64,000 nt of DNA from Archangium violaceum (GTDB taxonomy: Bacteria > Myxococcota > Myxococcia > Myxococcales > Myxococcaceae): the NCBI RefSeq assembly GCF_016887565.1, contig NZ_CP069396.1:5438001-5502000 (forward strand), read 5' to 3'. Below the pieces are notes generated by a model, which was not told the origin of the DNA, did not search any database, and saw nothing but the letters and a program-made list of their open reading frames with translations. Both the position numbers and the translations under genes were made by a program. Within the stretch, counting starts at the first letter, position 1. Each line of letters begins with the position of its first letter. Of this stretch, positions 41,970 to 50,484 are shown piece by piece.

Positions 41970-43649
41970 TCAGAACGGTGCCCGCCGCTCGAAGGCGACG
42001 TGCTGTCCCGTCCCTGGATGCCGGAAGGAGATGGACTCCGCATGCAGCAGCAGGCGGTCGTCCTGGCGGCCGTAGAGCCGGTCGCCGACAATGGGCGCGC
42101 CGAGGCCGAGGGGATGTGCCGCATGGACGCGCAGCTGGTGGGTCCTGCCGGTGAGGGGAAAGAAGGCCACGCGGGTGCGTCCTCCACCGCGCTCGAGCAC
42201 CTGCCACTCCGTCACGGCGGACTTTCCGTGCACGGGGTCGTGAATCTGCCGAGGCCGGTCGCCGAGGTCGACGCGCATCGGGAAGTCGATGGTGCCCCGC
42301 TCGCCCTGGACGTGCCCCTCGACCCAGGCCACGTAGCGCTTGCGGACCTCGCGGTGGAGGAACTGCCGCTGCAGGTCCGCGTGAGTCCTCGGGTCGAGCG
42401 CCGCGACGAGGAGGCCCGAGGTGTCCAGGTCGAGCCGGTGCACGAGGAGCGGGCCCGTGGCGTGCGGATACCGTGCGCGCAGCCGGGCGAACACTGAGTC
42501 CGTCACCGATTCGTCCTTCGCGGGCACGGAGAGCAGGCCATGGGGCTTGTCGACGACGACGAGCCAGGCGTCCTCGAAGACGATGGACAGACCCTGGGTC
42601 GCGACGGCCGGCGGGGAGAAGGTTCGCGGAGGCGCGACGTGCAGGCCGTCCAGCATGAACGGGAGGAGGGGAGCGCACTTGTCCCGGCAGGCGGCATAGA
42701 ACTCACCGGTCACGCGTCCTCCCGCGGGTGGCGGAGCGCCCCACCAGAACTCGGCGAGCGCCAGCGGACGCAGACCGTGTGTGAAGGCATGGGCGAGGAG
42801 CTTCGGGGCCGCGCAGTCGGCGGCGCCCGAGGGGGGCTCTCCGGGGGCGAACAGGGCGCGCAGGGGACGACGCTCACCGCGCGCATTGGGGACCTGATAG
42901 GTGTCGTGGATCCGCTTCATGAGCGCGCGACAGACGATCCATCGCAAGCGCTCGAGGGCCCGGAGACGCCGCTCGAGCCGCGCTCGTTTCGGCTCGATGG
43001 ACAGGCGCTCCGCGTCCTGAGCTGCCTCCAACCGGCGCAGCTCCGCCTTGTCGCCTCGGCTCTCCTGGTCGAGTGCGTGGAGGGCCGCGCGCTTCTCCGC
43101 CTCCGTGAGCGTGTCCGACGCCGAGATCTCGGCCCGCCGTACATGACGCCGCTTCTTTCTTTCTTCGTGCCGGGCGCGCAGCGCCGTCCGTTCTCCGGTG
43201 TGGCGCGCCTGCTGTGCTTCATGGGCGGCCCGGACCTCGACGAGCTCCGGCGAGTTCCGGAACACCTCGGCGCGGGCGAACAGTGCCTTCACCACGGCTT
43301 CGCCCGAGGGCTCCACCTGTGCGCGTGCCTCGCGATCGAAGAGCGGTGGAACGAAGCCCGGGACCTCCCATCGCCCCGCGAGCATGCCGGAGAAGGAGCG
43401 GAGATACCCGATGCGCCCGTCGGGCTGCTGGACGACCAGCACGCCGAACATCTTGCCGCCCTCCGGGCCGTCGAGCGTCGAGGCTGGAATCCCCGGCGCG
43501 ACGAAGCCCGTCCGGAGCTCCGCCTGCATCGCCTCCGCGGCTTGGCGCGCCAGGACATGGGGGCCAAGCTCATCGAAGGGGCTCGGGAAGGCTCCGGCGA
43601 CGTCGCGGGGGGCTGGCTGCGGCTCGAAGGGGGTGATCCACGTCTCCAC
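41970..43649 (-). CDS. RluA-family pseudouridine synthase with long N-terminal extension
   Basis: A 559-aa protein. The C-terminal 210 residues are an RluA-type pseudouridine synthase: LLVHRLDLDTSGLLVAA holds the catalytic Asp, followed by RTHADLQRQFLHREVRKRYVAWVEG and LTGRTHQLRVHAAHPLG. The first 340 residues contain a conserved domain (GKMFGVLVVQQPDGRIGYLRSFSGML) and a charged coiled coil (about residues 150-250). Long RluA relatives of this kind occur in several proteobacteria; the target uridine is in 23S rRNA or tRNA but cannot be told. The frame is open further upstream over the di-heme gene. The GTG at 43649 is the first start after that gene and lies before the conserved part; the choice is only moderately sure. 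Confidence 0.78.
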   Translation of the reverse strand: METWITPFEPQPAPRDVAGAFPSPFDELGPHVLARQAAEAMQAELRTGFVAPGIPASTLDGPEGGKMFGVLVVQQPDGRIGYLRSFSGMLAGRWEVPGFVPPLFDREARAQVEPSGEAVVKALFARAEVFRNSPELVEVRAAHEAQQARHTGERTALRARHEERKKRRHVRRAEISASDTLTEAEKRAALHALDQESRGDKAELRRLEAAQDAERLSIEPKRARLERRLRALERLRWIVCRALMKRIHDTYQVPNARGERRPLRALFAPGEPPSGAADCAAPKLLAHAFTHGLRPLALAEFWWGAPPPAGGRVTGEFYAACRDKCAPLLPFMLDGLHVAPPRTFSPPAVATQGLSIVFEDAWLVVVDKPHGLLSVPAKDESVTDSVFARLRARYPHATGPLLVHRLDLDTSGLLVAALDPRTHADLQRQFLHREVRKRYVAWVEGHVQGERGTIDFPMRVDLGDRPRQIHDPVHGKSAVTEWQVLERGGGRTRVAFFPLTGRTHQLRVHAAHPLGLGAPIVGDRLYGRQDDRLLLHAESISFRHPGTGQHVAFERRAPF

Positions 43650-43683
43650 GGCTCCCCGGTAACACGAAACCGTGGACGTGTGC

Positions 43684-43736
43684 GCGCGTACGCCTGAGAA
43701 CGTACCTCCCGAGGCGTGGGGAACGCGCCCCGGGAT
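43684..43736. repeat. Dispersed ~53-base repeat, copy 1
   Basis: Shares about 50 positions with 47834-47890, including TGAGAACGTACC, CCCGAGGCG, TGGGGAACGCGCC and CGGGATG. The second half folds as CCCGAGGCG against a matching GC arm. It lies between the di-heme gene's 3' end and the RluA gene. Confidence 0.65.
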
Positions 43737-43768
43737 GGGGGATGTACCTGAAGAGGGCTGGCTGCTCC

Positions 43769-45208
43769 TCAGAGCGCTCGCATGTAGTGGACGAGCGCTT
43801 CCTTCTCGCGGGGCTCCAGCTTGAGGCCCAGGACAAGGTTGAAGAACTCCACCGAGTCCTCGAGCGTCAGCAGGCGCCCGTCGTGCAGATAGGGAGGCGA
43901 ATCCTTGATCCCCCGGAGCGTGAACGCCTTGATGGGTCCATCGGCGTGGATGGCCTGATCGTTGATCGTCTGCGGCTTGAAGAATCGCTCGACCTTGAGG
44001 TCGTGCATGTTGTTGTCGAGAAAGAAGGGCGGCGGGTGGCAGGTCGCGCACTGCCCCTTCTCGAAGAAGACCTTCTCGCCCAGCTTCTCCATGTCCGTGG
44101 CCAGTGCCGGATCGAGGCGGCCCGTGGGCAGGAGCTTGGGAGCTGGCGGGAAGTCGAACATGTTCTGCATCTGAGCCATCATCGCCACCTGGGTGGGGCG
44201 GTCGGGCTCGTTCACGCCCTTCTTGGCGGCATCCGCGATGTCTCCGTTGAAATAGGCGGTGCGTTGCTCGAACTCGGTGAAATCCTCGATGGAGCGCAGA
44301 GAGCGCTTCGAGCCGTGGATCTGCTGGTTGAACATCCCCCGGAGGCTGACCGTGTCGAGCCGGAAGCGCGCGGCCTGGGGCCGGGTGTCCGGGTTCAGGT
44401 GGAAGGCTCCGTTCGTGTGGCCATTCACGTGACAGTCGAGGCAGGTGACGCCCAGGCTTCCCTCGGCCACCTTCCGACCGTCGGTCGCGTTGAACTCCGC
44501 CTGCGGGAACGGCGTGAGGAGCTGCCGGAGGCCATCCATCTGAACGGGGGTGAGCTTGCCGTTCATGATCTCGAAGAAGTTGCGGATGGTGAGGACCTTG
44601 CCCTGGGAGACGTCACCCAGCTCGGGTCGCTGCGAGAGGAAGATGGGCGGCGGGAACTCGGGCAGGAGGTGCTCGGGGAGATCGAAATCGACGTCGAAGC
44701 GCTCGAGCGAGCGGCCTTCCTGCTTGCGGATCTCGTCGATCTCCATCTTTGGAAACACCTGCCCCCCCACGGCGTGCTTGACATGAGGCAGTGGAAGGAA
44801 GCCCTGCGGGAAGAGGCCCTTCTCGCGGATCTCGTCTGGGCGCATGGCTGCGAGCTGCTCCCAGGTCACTCCATTCGGGAGCTTGACGCGGACCCCCTCC
44901 TGCACGGCCTTGCGGCCGCCCGCCATCATGGATTTCGCGGGCCGGTTGGAGAGGTCATATCGGGCCTCGAGGAGCGCCTGCTGGCGGCGCATGACCCCGG
45001 CCTTCTCTTTCATGTCGCGGGCCATGACGGCCTGGAAGCTCTCCTCGGCCACTATTGGAATCGTGTACGTCTGGTCGCCTGTGTCCTTGGGTGTAGGAGT
45101 CTTGAGACCACCCGGCTTGGGATCCTTGGCCGACTGCGCGAAGGCACAGCCCAAGGACAGCAGGACAGCGACTGAGGCGAGGACGGTGTGACGAAAAGTC
45201 CGAGGCAT
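43769..45208 (-). CDS. Exported di-heme cytochrome, CcpA/MauG superfamily
   Basis: A 479-aa protein with a signal peptide (residues 1-25) and two CXXCH haem sites: CLDCH at 256-260 and CATCH at 387-391. The C-terminal half has typical bacterial di-heme peroxidase text (KAFTLRGIKDSPPYLHDGRLLTLEDSVEFFNLV). It is longer at the N-terminus than classic CcpA (about 320 aa), which places it with the wider MauG-like group, so peroxide reduction or oxidation of another substrate are both possible. The haem would be attached by the ccm system encoded in this window. It lies downstream of the amine-oxidase gene on the same strand with an inverted repeat between. Confidence 0.85.
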   Translation of the reverse strand: MPRTFRHTVLASVAVLLSLGCAFAQSAKDPKPGGLKTPTPKDTGDQTYTIPIVAEESFQAVMARDMKEKAGVMRRQQALLEARYDLSNRPAKSMMAGGRKAVQEGVRVKLPNGVTWEQLAAMRPDEIREKGLFPQGFLPLPHVKHAVGGQVFPKMEIDEIRKQEGRSLERFDVDFDLPEHLLPEFPPPIFLSQRPELGDVSQGKVLTIRNFFEIMNGKLTPVQMDGLRQLLTPFPQAEFNATDGRKVAEGSLGVTCLDCHVNGHTNGAFHLNPDTRPQAARFRLDTVSLRGMFNQQIHGSKRSLRSIEDFTEFEQRTAYFNGDIADAAKKGVNEPDRPTQVAMMAQMQNMFDFPPAPKLLPTGRLDPALATDMEKLGEKVFFEKGQCATCHPPPFFLDNNMHDLKVERFFKPQTINDQAIHADGPIKAFTLRGIKDSPPYLHDGRLLTLEDSVEFFNLVLGLKLEPREKEALVHYMRAL

Positions 45209-45302
45209 TCGTGGGCTCCCTTCCCTGTGGAAAGGGACCGGACCCTACGCGCGACGGCTTCAGCGCTTCTGGGCTCCGGGTGGGCACTTTCGGAGCGTGT
45301 CA

Positions 45303-45324
45303 CTCCCATGACATCCCATGGGAG
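45303..45324. repeat. Inverted repeat upstream of the di-heme cytochrome gene
   Basis: CTCCCATG (45303-45310) and CATGGGAG (45317-45324), perfect over eight bases with a six-base loop. It lies between the amine-oxidase stop and the di-heme start, about 95 bases before the latter. It could be an operator or a terminator without T-run. Confidence 0.45.
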
Positions 45325-45352
45325 TCTCTCGTTTCCCAGATGACGCCATCGC

Positions 45353-46462
45353 TTACAGGGCGAAGCGCGAGAGCTCCCACGGCACCTTCCGGTCCGTGGC
45401 CATCCAGGCCGCGATGCGTCCGAGCAACACGGTGAACTTGAAACCGTGCCCGCTCAGTCCTCCCACGAGGGTGACGCGGGGCTCGCCCGGCAGATGGTCC
45501 ACCACGAAGTCGCTGTCCGGCGTCATCGTGTAGAGGCAGACCTTCTCGTAGGCAGTGCGCGACGACAGCCCGGGCAGGTGCCCGGCGCAATAGCGTCGGA
45601 GGGGCTCTCGGTCCTCCTCGTGGAGCGTCCAGTCCACCTGGTCGGGGTCCGTGGGCGTGCCGGGCATGTGCCATGCGACCTTCACGCCGGGCGATTGCCC
45701 ATCGTGCGGGAAGCCATAGAAGTTCGTCGCGAGGTCGATCCACACCGGGAACCGCTCCGCGCCGAAGTCCGCGAGTGGCGCCTCCGGCTCGAAGTGGCAA
45801 TACACCTGCCGGGTCACGGTGAAGGGCAGGGTGACGAAGGGGGCGAGCAGACGAGCGGTCCACGGCCCCGCCGTCACCACCAGCCGATCGATCTCGAGCG
45901 CTTCGCCGCCAGCCAGCGTGAGCCGGATGCCCCCCGGGCGGGGCTCGAGACCCTCCACGGGAGTGCGGGAGCGGACCCGGGCCCCGTGAGCGGTTGCCAG
46001 GCGGAGGTTGGCTCGCACACATGCCGAGGCCCGGAGAAAGCCAGCCTCCCGCTCGAACACGCCGGCCTCTCCGGGCAGGAGCTGGAGCCGTGGGAACCTC
46101 CGCGCGCACGTGCTGGGCTCCAGCTCCTCGAAGGGGACACCGTTGTCCTTCAGCGCGCGCCGGACGGCGGCCAGCTCCGGGTGGTCCTCGGGGCCGAAGA
46201 AGAGCCCGCCGGTGCGCGCGAACAGGGACTCGCCCGCCTCGCGTTCGAGCTCGTCCCAGAGCGGGTACGCCTCGCCCATCAACGCCGTGTAGAAGCCATC
46301 GGTGTACGTCTTCCGGATGATGCGCGAGGTCCCGTACGAGCTGCCCCGGTCGTGGTCGGTCTCGAATTGTTCGAGCACCGTGACCTCGTGTCCCTCGCGC
46401 GCGAGGAACCGCGCCGCTGCGCTCCCCACCCCACCTGCTCCGAGCACCGCGATGCGTGTCAT
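45353..46462 (-). CDS. Monomeric sarcosine oxidase / N-methyltryptophan oxidase-type flavoenzyme
   Basis: A 369-aa FAD amine oxidase. The dinucleotide-binding motif VLGAGGVGSAAARFLA is at the very start, the RGSSYGTSRIIR loop follows, and near the C-terminus are the Cys of YEKVCLYTMTPDSDFVVD (the covalent flavin attachment residue in this family) and SGHGFKF. These enzymes oxidise N-methyl amino acids to release formaldehyde and hydrogen peroxide. The ATG at 46462 is the only start that fits the Rossmann motif; the longer frame runs into the divergent intergenic region. It is divergent from the glycosyltransferase gene. Confidence 0.88.
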   Translation of the reverse strand: MTRIAVLGAGGVGSAAARFLAREGHEVTVLEQFETDHDRGSSYGTSRIIRKTYTDGFYTALMGEAYPLWDELEREAGESLFARTGGLFFGPEDHPELAAVRRALKDNGVPFEELEPSTCARRFPRLQLLPGEAGVFEREAGFLRASACVRANLRLATAHGARVRSRTPVEGLEPRPGGIRLTLAGGEALEIDRLVVTAGPWTARLLAPFVTLPFTVTRQVYCHFEPEAPLADFGAERFPVWIDLATNFYGFPHDGQSPGVKVAWHMPGTPTDPDQVDWTLHEEDREPLRRYCAGHLPGLSSRTAYEKVCLYTMTPDSDFVVDHLPGEPRVTLVGGLSGHGFKFTVLLGRIAAWMATDRKVPWELSRFAL

Positions 46463-46655
46463 TGCCCACCTCTGGACGGGAGTGGCGGAAACCTCCCTCC
46501 ATGGTAGCCGAGAAGCGCGGCCGCTGGAGAAGCCCGCCGTGGTGTCCCAGCACGTTCGCGGGCTGGGCGACGACCTGATGAAAAATCGCGTCACTCCCGC
46601 CACCGGTGTCTTCTCTCTCGAAGCGTCCAATGCGGGCGCCGAGAGGAGAACGACG

Positions 46656-47849
46656 GTGCGGGTACTTCTGTCAGGAATCGGGACGCGCGGCGACGTGCAA
46701 CCCATCGTGGCGTTGGCGGTGGAGCTGCGGGAGCGCGGTCACGATGTGCGGCTCTGTGTGCCGCCCAACTTCCTCGATTGGGTCGGGGGCTTCGGCTTCG
46801 ACGCGACACCGATCGGCATCGCGATGCGTGAGCCCCGAGGCGGGTCGGCGGGGACAGTGCCGACCCCGGAGCAGATGCGCGAGATGGTCCGACACCTGGT
46901 GACCAACCAGTTCGACGTGATCGCGTCGGCCATGGAGGGATGCGAGCTGATCGTCGGCGGAGGGGCGCACCAATACGCTGTCCGTTCCATTGCCGAGTCG
47001 CGAGGGATCCCCAGCGTCGTCGCTCTATATGCCCCGGTGGTGCTTCCGTCGCCGGACCACGCGCCGGGTGGAGAACCCGGGGGAGACCCGGTTGCGAACA
47101 TGCAGCGATGGGCGGACGAGTCGCGGGCGTGGGATCAGCGATTCCTCGAGCTCGTGAACGACAACCGGCGCCGGCTGGGGCTCGCCCCGCTGAGCGACGT
47201 GCTCAACCACGTCCTTTCCGATGAGCCGTGGCTCGCGGCCGACCCCACGTTGGGGCCGCTGCCCAGCACACCGGGGATGCGCGTCGTGCAGACCGGTGCC
47301 TGGATCCTCGCGGACGAGGAGCCGCTGGAGCCGGCGCTGGAGGAGTTCGTCGCGGCCGGAGCGCCGCCGGTCTACGTCGGCTTCGGCAGCATGCCCGCTG
47401 ATCAGGCGGCGGGCCGCACCGTCGTCGAGGCCGTGCGGTCGGTCGGCCGCCGTGTGGTGCTGTCGCGAGGATGGGCCGAGCTGAGCCTGAGCGACGACGC
47501 GGACGACGTGATCGCGATCGGCGATGTGAACCAACAGGCGTTGTTCCCACGCGTCGCGGCGGTGGTGCACCACGGGGGAGCGGGGACCACGACGACTGCC
47601 GCTCGGGCCGGCGTACCGCAGGTGCTCGTCCCGATGTTCTCCGACCAGCCGTACTGGGGTTCCCGGGTTCGCGCACTGGGGCTCGGAGCATCCGTCCCGC
47701 GCGCCGAGCTCAGCGTCGACTCGGTGGCCTCCGCTCTGCGCGTCGCCCTCGAGCCACGAGTCGCAAACCGCGCCGCGGCGCTGGCCGGCGACGTGAAAGG
47801 CGATGGCGCCGCGGTGGCCGCCCGTCTCCTCGAGCGCGAGTACGCATGA
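46656..47849 (+). CDS. GT1-family (MGT/UGT-type) glycosyltransferase
   Basis: A 397-aa GT-B enzyme. The N-terminus RVLLSGIGTRGDVQPIVALAVELRERGHDVRL and the C-terminal donor loop HHGGAGTTTTAARAGVPQVLVPMFSDQPYWGSRV are those of GT1 enzymes that glycosylate small molecules, sterols or antibiotics. The acceptor is unknown. Translation most likely starts at GTG 46656, with AGGAG seven bases upstream; the open frame to the left would extend into the amine-oxidase gene. The stop codon is part of a dispersed repeat. It may serve natural-product tailoring or a glycolipid, but no biosynthetic cluster surrounds it. Confidence 0.85.
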   Translation: MRVLLSGIGTRGDVQPIVALAVELRERGHDVRLCVPPNFLDWVGGFGFDATPIGIAMREPRGGSAGTVPTPEQMREMVRHLVTNQFDVIASAMEGCELIVGGGAHQYAVRSIAESRGIPSVVALYAPVVLPSPDHAPGGEPGGDPVANMQRWADESRAWDQRFLELVNDNRRRLGLAPLSDVLNHVLSDEPWLAADPTLGPLPSTPGMRVVQTGAWILADEEPLEPALEEFVAAGAPPVYVGFGSMPADQAAGRTVVEAVRSVGRRVVLSRGWAELSLSDDADDVIAIGDVNQQALFPRVAAVVHHGGAGTTTTAARAGVPQVLVPMFSDQPYWGSRVRALGLGASVPRAELSVDSVASALRVALEPRVANRAAALAGDVKGDGAAVAARLLEREYA

Positions 47850-47890
47850 GAACGTACCGTCCCGAGGCGTGGGGAACGCGCCTCGGGATG
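47834..47890. repeat. Dispersed ~53-base repeat, copy 2
   Basis: Same unit as 43684-43736. Here the shared TGAGAACGTACC includes the stop codon of the GT1 gene, and the hairpin CCCGAGGCG/CGCCTCGGG is perfect over nine pairs. It is placed between two convergent genes, as a terminator would be. Confidence 0.65.
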
Positions 47891-47894
47891 TGGC

Positions 47895-48470
47895 TCAACG
47901 GACTCGTGAGTAGTACAGGACCGCGTTGCCCCCGGGGAAGGTCTTCACGTCGTCGAGGTTGAAGTTCGTCGGTGAGAACCGGGAGCCGAAGGCGGTGCGG
48001 CCCGCGCCGGCGACAACGGGATACAGCTTCACGACGAGACGGTCGATCTCGTCGAGGAGTTGCCCGGCCAGCTCCCCACCTCCCGCGAGGTAGATGTCGA
48101 GCGCCAACTCCTCGCGCTTGAGCGCCCGGACTGTCTCCACCACGTCGCCGTTCACGATCCTGACGTTCGGGTCACGCGGCTCGAGGGTGCGGGAAAACAC
48201 GTACTGGCGCAGGTGAGCGTACGGACTCGTGATGCCGAGCTTGAGCGCGGGGTCGTAGGTGCGCCTGCCCATGACGATCGTGTCGAAGTGCCGGTTGGGT
48301 GCGTCGTCGATGCCGAGGTGCCGACGGACGTGGGTCGGAAGCGCATCGGGATAATCGGTCGCCATCCAGCGCATGTACTCGTCGGCTCCCGGATAGAAGT
48401 CGACTTCGTCGTTGGGGCCGGCGATGAACCCGTCAATCGAGAGAGCGATGTAGTAGACGAGCTTGCGCAT
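47895..48470 (-). CDS. RibD C-terminal / dihydrofolate-reductase-like protein
   Basis: A 191-aa protein of the bacterial bifunctional deaminase-reductase C-terminal (DHFR-like) family: RKLVYYIALSIDGFIAGPND at the start, a central FDTIVMGRRTYD, and ALDIYLAGGGELAGQLLDEIDRLVVKLYPVVAG. Members use NADPH; most are of unknown substrate and are not folate enzymes. The ATG at 48470 sits directly before the first strand; an upstream ATG 20 codons away has no support. It is convergent with the GT1 gene, separated by the dispersed repeat. Confidence 0.82.
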   Translation of the reverse strand: MRKLVYYIALSIDGFIAGPNDEVDFYPGADEYMRWMATDYPDALPTHVRRHLGIDDAPNRHFDTIVMGRRTYDPALKLGITSPYAHLRQYVFSRTLEPRDPNVRIVNGDVVETVRALKREELALDIYLAGGGELAGQLLDEIDRLVVKLYPVVAGAGRTAFGSRFSPTNFNLDDVKTFPGGNAVLYYSRVR

Positions 48471-48596
48471 TCGACGATCCTTTCCCTGAATACCGCACCC
48501 AACGTACTTCACGCGTAGTGGTTGCGCCACGAAGAGGAGCGATGGCCAGCCCCCGGCGGTCCGTGACGTTGGCGTCAGCGCGTGTCCATGCTGCGT

Positions 48597-49196
48597 TCAG
48601 TCGCCGGGCGGCGGGGGAAGGCCGGGAGGCGTCTGGTATGCCTTCTCCTCGGTGGGGCCGAGACGCTCTTGAACCCATCCAAAGAGCGGCTGCGCCTCTT
48701 CGCCCAGGCGCAGCTCGTCGGTCGCGGCTCGGGTCCCCGTGCACTGTGCTGTCTCGTACAGGCGCAGAACGTCCGAGCGCACCAGTTGTCCGTAGATGGC
48801 TTGGCCCGAGTCGAGGTGAAAGACGAGGCGGGCATCCCAGGGGGGCGGGGTCAGGGCCGCATCCGCGGAGAGCGTGGCCTGGGAGAGGGCCTGCTGGAGC
48901 TGCCGCAGAAGGGGGGGCGGCAGCGTCGCGATCCGTCTGCCTTCCGGGCACGAGACGAGCTCGATGGCGGTGAGGTGAGCGGCTTGCGTCTTGAGGATCT
49001 GCCCCGGCACCGGAGGCCGGGGGTTGGGGGCAGGTTCCGCGCTCGGGACGGACGACGGCTCCAGCTTGGTGGGGGGCGTCTCGGGTGTGCCCGGACGAGG
49101 TGCCTCCTTGCATGCGCCCCCCGCGAGCAGGATTGCGAGGAGGCCGGTGAGCAGCCGTGTGCGAGCCCTCTCAGAAAAGGATGTAGCCGGTGTCAT
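48597..49196 (-). CDS. Lipoprotein overlapping the 437-aa caspase-like gene
   Basis: A 199-aa lipoprotein: signal LLTGLLAILLAGGAC, a Pro/Glu/Thr-rich linker, and a globular domain from about residue 65 (ILKTQAAHLTAIELVSCPEG, and DARLVFHLDSGQAIYGQLVRSDVLRLY). I do not recognise the domain. The ATG at 49196 lies 26 bases inside the end of the gene upstream, so both are probably translated from one mRNA. The position directly behind an unusual signal-less protein fits an immunity protein or a partner in the same pathway; this is inference only. Confidence 0.65.
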   Translation of the reverse strand: MTPATSFSERARTRLLTGLLAILLAGGACKEAPRPGTPETPPTKLEPSSVPSAEPAPNPRPPVPGQILKTQAAHLTAIELVSCPEGRRIATLPPPLLRQLQQALSQATLSADAALTPPPWDARLVFHLDSGQAIYGQLVRSDVLRLYETAQCTGTRAATDELRLGEEAQPLFGWVQERLGPTEEKAYQTPPGLPPPPGD

Positions 49197-50484
49197 CGGG
49201 GACGAGTCCAAAGAGCTTGCTCAACGCCGTGTACTCAAGGGCGTAGGTGAGCTTGTTGATGTACATGTGATTGTGCTTCTTGCTGCCCACGGGGACTGCT
49301 CGGAGGTCCGCTCCCATTCCGGGAGGTGCTCCATAGACCTTCAGGCCGCCGCCGACCGCCGTGCTCAACTTCGCCATGTAGTTGAACTCGAAGATACTGT
49401 CTCGGAAGTATTTCTTCGCGTCCCCTGCGGTCATCTTCTTGGTGGTTTTGTTCCATTCGAAGGAGATGGTCTCGGAGTCGCTCTTGGCCTTGGCGATGGC
49501 TCGGAGGAGATTGCGGTAGGCGGTGGTCGCCATGCATCCCCAGATCTTGGCGATGGCATCCGCGGCGAACGCGGCCTTGAAGTCCTTCAGGCGGGGCATG
49601 TTGACGAGCTCGAAGTCCTTGATCCGGGGGTCCTTGTCGTTCGGATCCCGCAGGGTCTGTTGCGCGCCGCCCACGGCGTACGCGGAACCCTCATAGGTCT
49701 CGACGAGAATGGGCCCACCGGCCCATGCATGGGAGAAGATGTGGAGTTCCCTCAGCGAGCCAGGGGCCGCGGCACCCAGGGTGATGATGTAGTTGTAGAC
49801 ATGCTGGATGGAGATGGAATCGTCGAGATAGCGCTTCTGGACGTTCGTCGCGTCCTTGTAGGAGCCGAGATGGGTCTTGACGGTCCCTTGAAGGACTCGG
49901 TCCATCTCCATCCATCCCGAAGCGCTCTTCACCATCCGCGAGCGATTGCCCGTCTTGAAGTCGAAGATGGTCACGACCGTGGAGTTGTCGATTCTCCGGG
50001 GAATGCTCTGCCTGGCGCCGGTCCGGTAGGTCGTTCCCGAGGAGAGGTCATCGCGGTAGGTCTCGCAATAAGCGACGTTGTTCGTGCCCCCGCTGAAATC
50101 CCAGCCCGCGACGAGGATCACCTCGGAGTGCGTCTTGGTCAGGGTGAAGGCCAGGGTGTGAAGCTGTTTCGTGGAGGCTCCGGAGGTCTCACTGCTTGAC
50201 GTGATGGTCGGGCAGCACAGGGGCGCGCTTCCCGTGTACTTGGGGACCAATCCGGTGCCTTCCTTGACGAGGGACAGCGGGAAGACGAGATCTGGGTGAC
50301 CTGCGACGGAGATGCACAGCTCGTACTTTCCCGGGCTCAGGCCACTCAGGGCGAGGTGCGGTGTTTTTCCCGGCCCCACGGGAGTGCTCTTCGCGGGAGA
50401 GGGCTTCAGCTTGACGTCATTCACGAGGAGAGGGGTGCTGCTCTCATCAGTCGCGGTGACGACCAGAAAAGGACTCGCACTCAT
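49171..50484 (-). CDS. Unrecognised protein with caspase-like (clan CD) His/Cys signature
   Basis: A 437-aa protein without signal peptide or membrane segment. Residues 1-75 read as a small beta-sandwich (carboxypeptidase-regulatory type: LVVTATDESSTPLLVNDVKL, then LSPGKYELCISVAG). In the middle a hydrophobic strand ends in His252 (LHIFSHAWAGG), and a second one ends in Cys317 (IAKIWGCMAT). This is the strand-His and strand-Gly-Cys pattern of clan CD cysteine peptidases (caspase, CHAT, DUF4347), where the Cys nucleophile follows a hydrophobic strand 50-80 residues after the His. His is followed by Ala, not Gly, so the match is imperfect. The fold and activity are not established. Base composition is lower in GC than in neighbours. 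Two hairpins precede the start codon. Confidence 0.6.
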   Translation of the reverse strand: MSASPFLVVTATDESSTPLLVNDVKLKPSPAKSTPVGPGKTPHLALSGLSPGKYELCISVAGHPDLVFPLSLVKEGTGLVPKYTGSAPLCCPTITSSSETSGASTKQLHTLAFTLTKTHSEVILVAGWDFSGGTNNVAYCETYRDDLSSGTTYRTGARQSIPRRIDNSTVVTIFDFKTGNRSRMVKSASGWMEMDRVLQGTVKTHLGSYKDATNVQKRYLDDSISIQHVYNYIITLGAAAPGSLRELHIFSHAWAGGPILVETYEGSAYAVGGAQQTLRDPNDKDPRIKDFELVNMPRLKDFKAAFAADAIAKIWGCMATTAYRNLLRAIAKAKSDSETISFEWNKTTKKMTAGDAKKYFRDSIFEFNYMAKLSTAVGGGLKVYGAPPGMGADLRAVPVGSKKHNHMYINKLTYALEYTALSKLFGLVPDDTGYILF

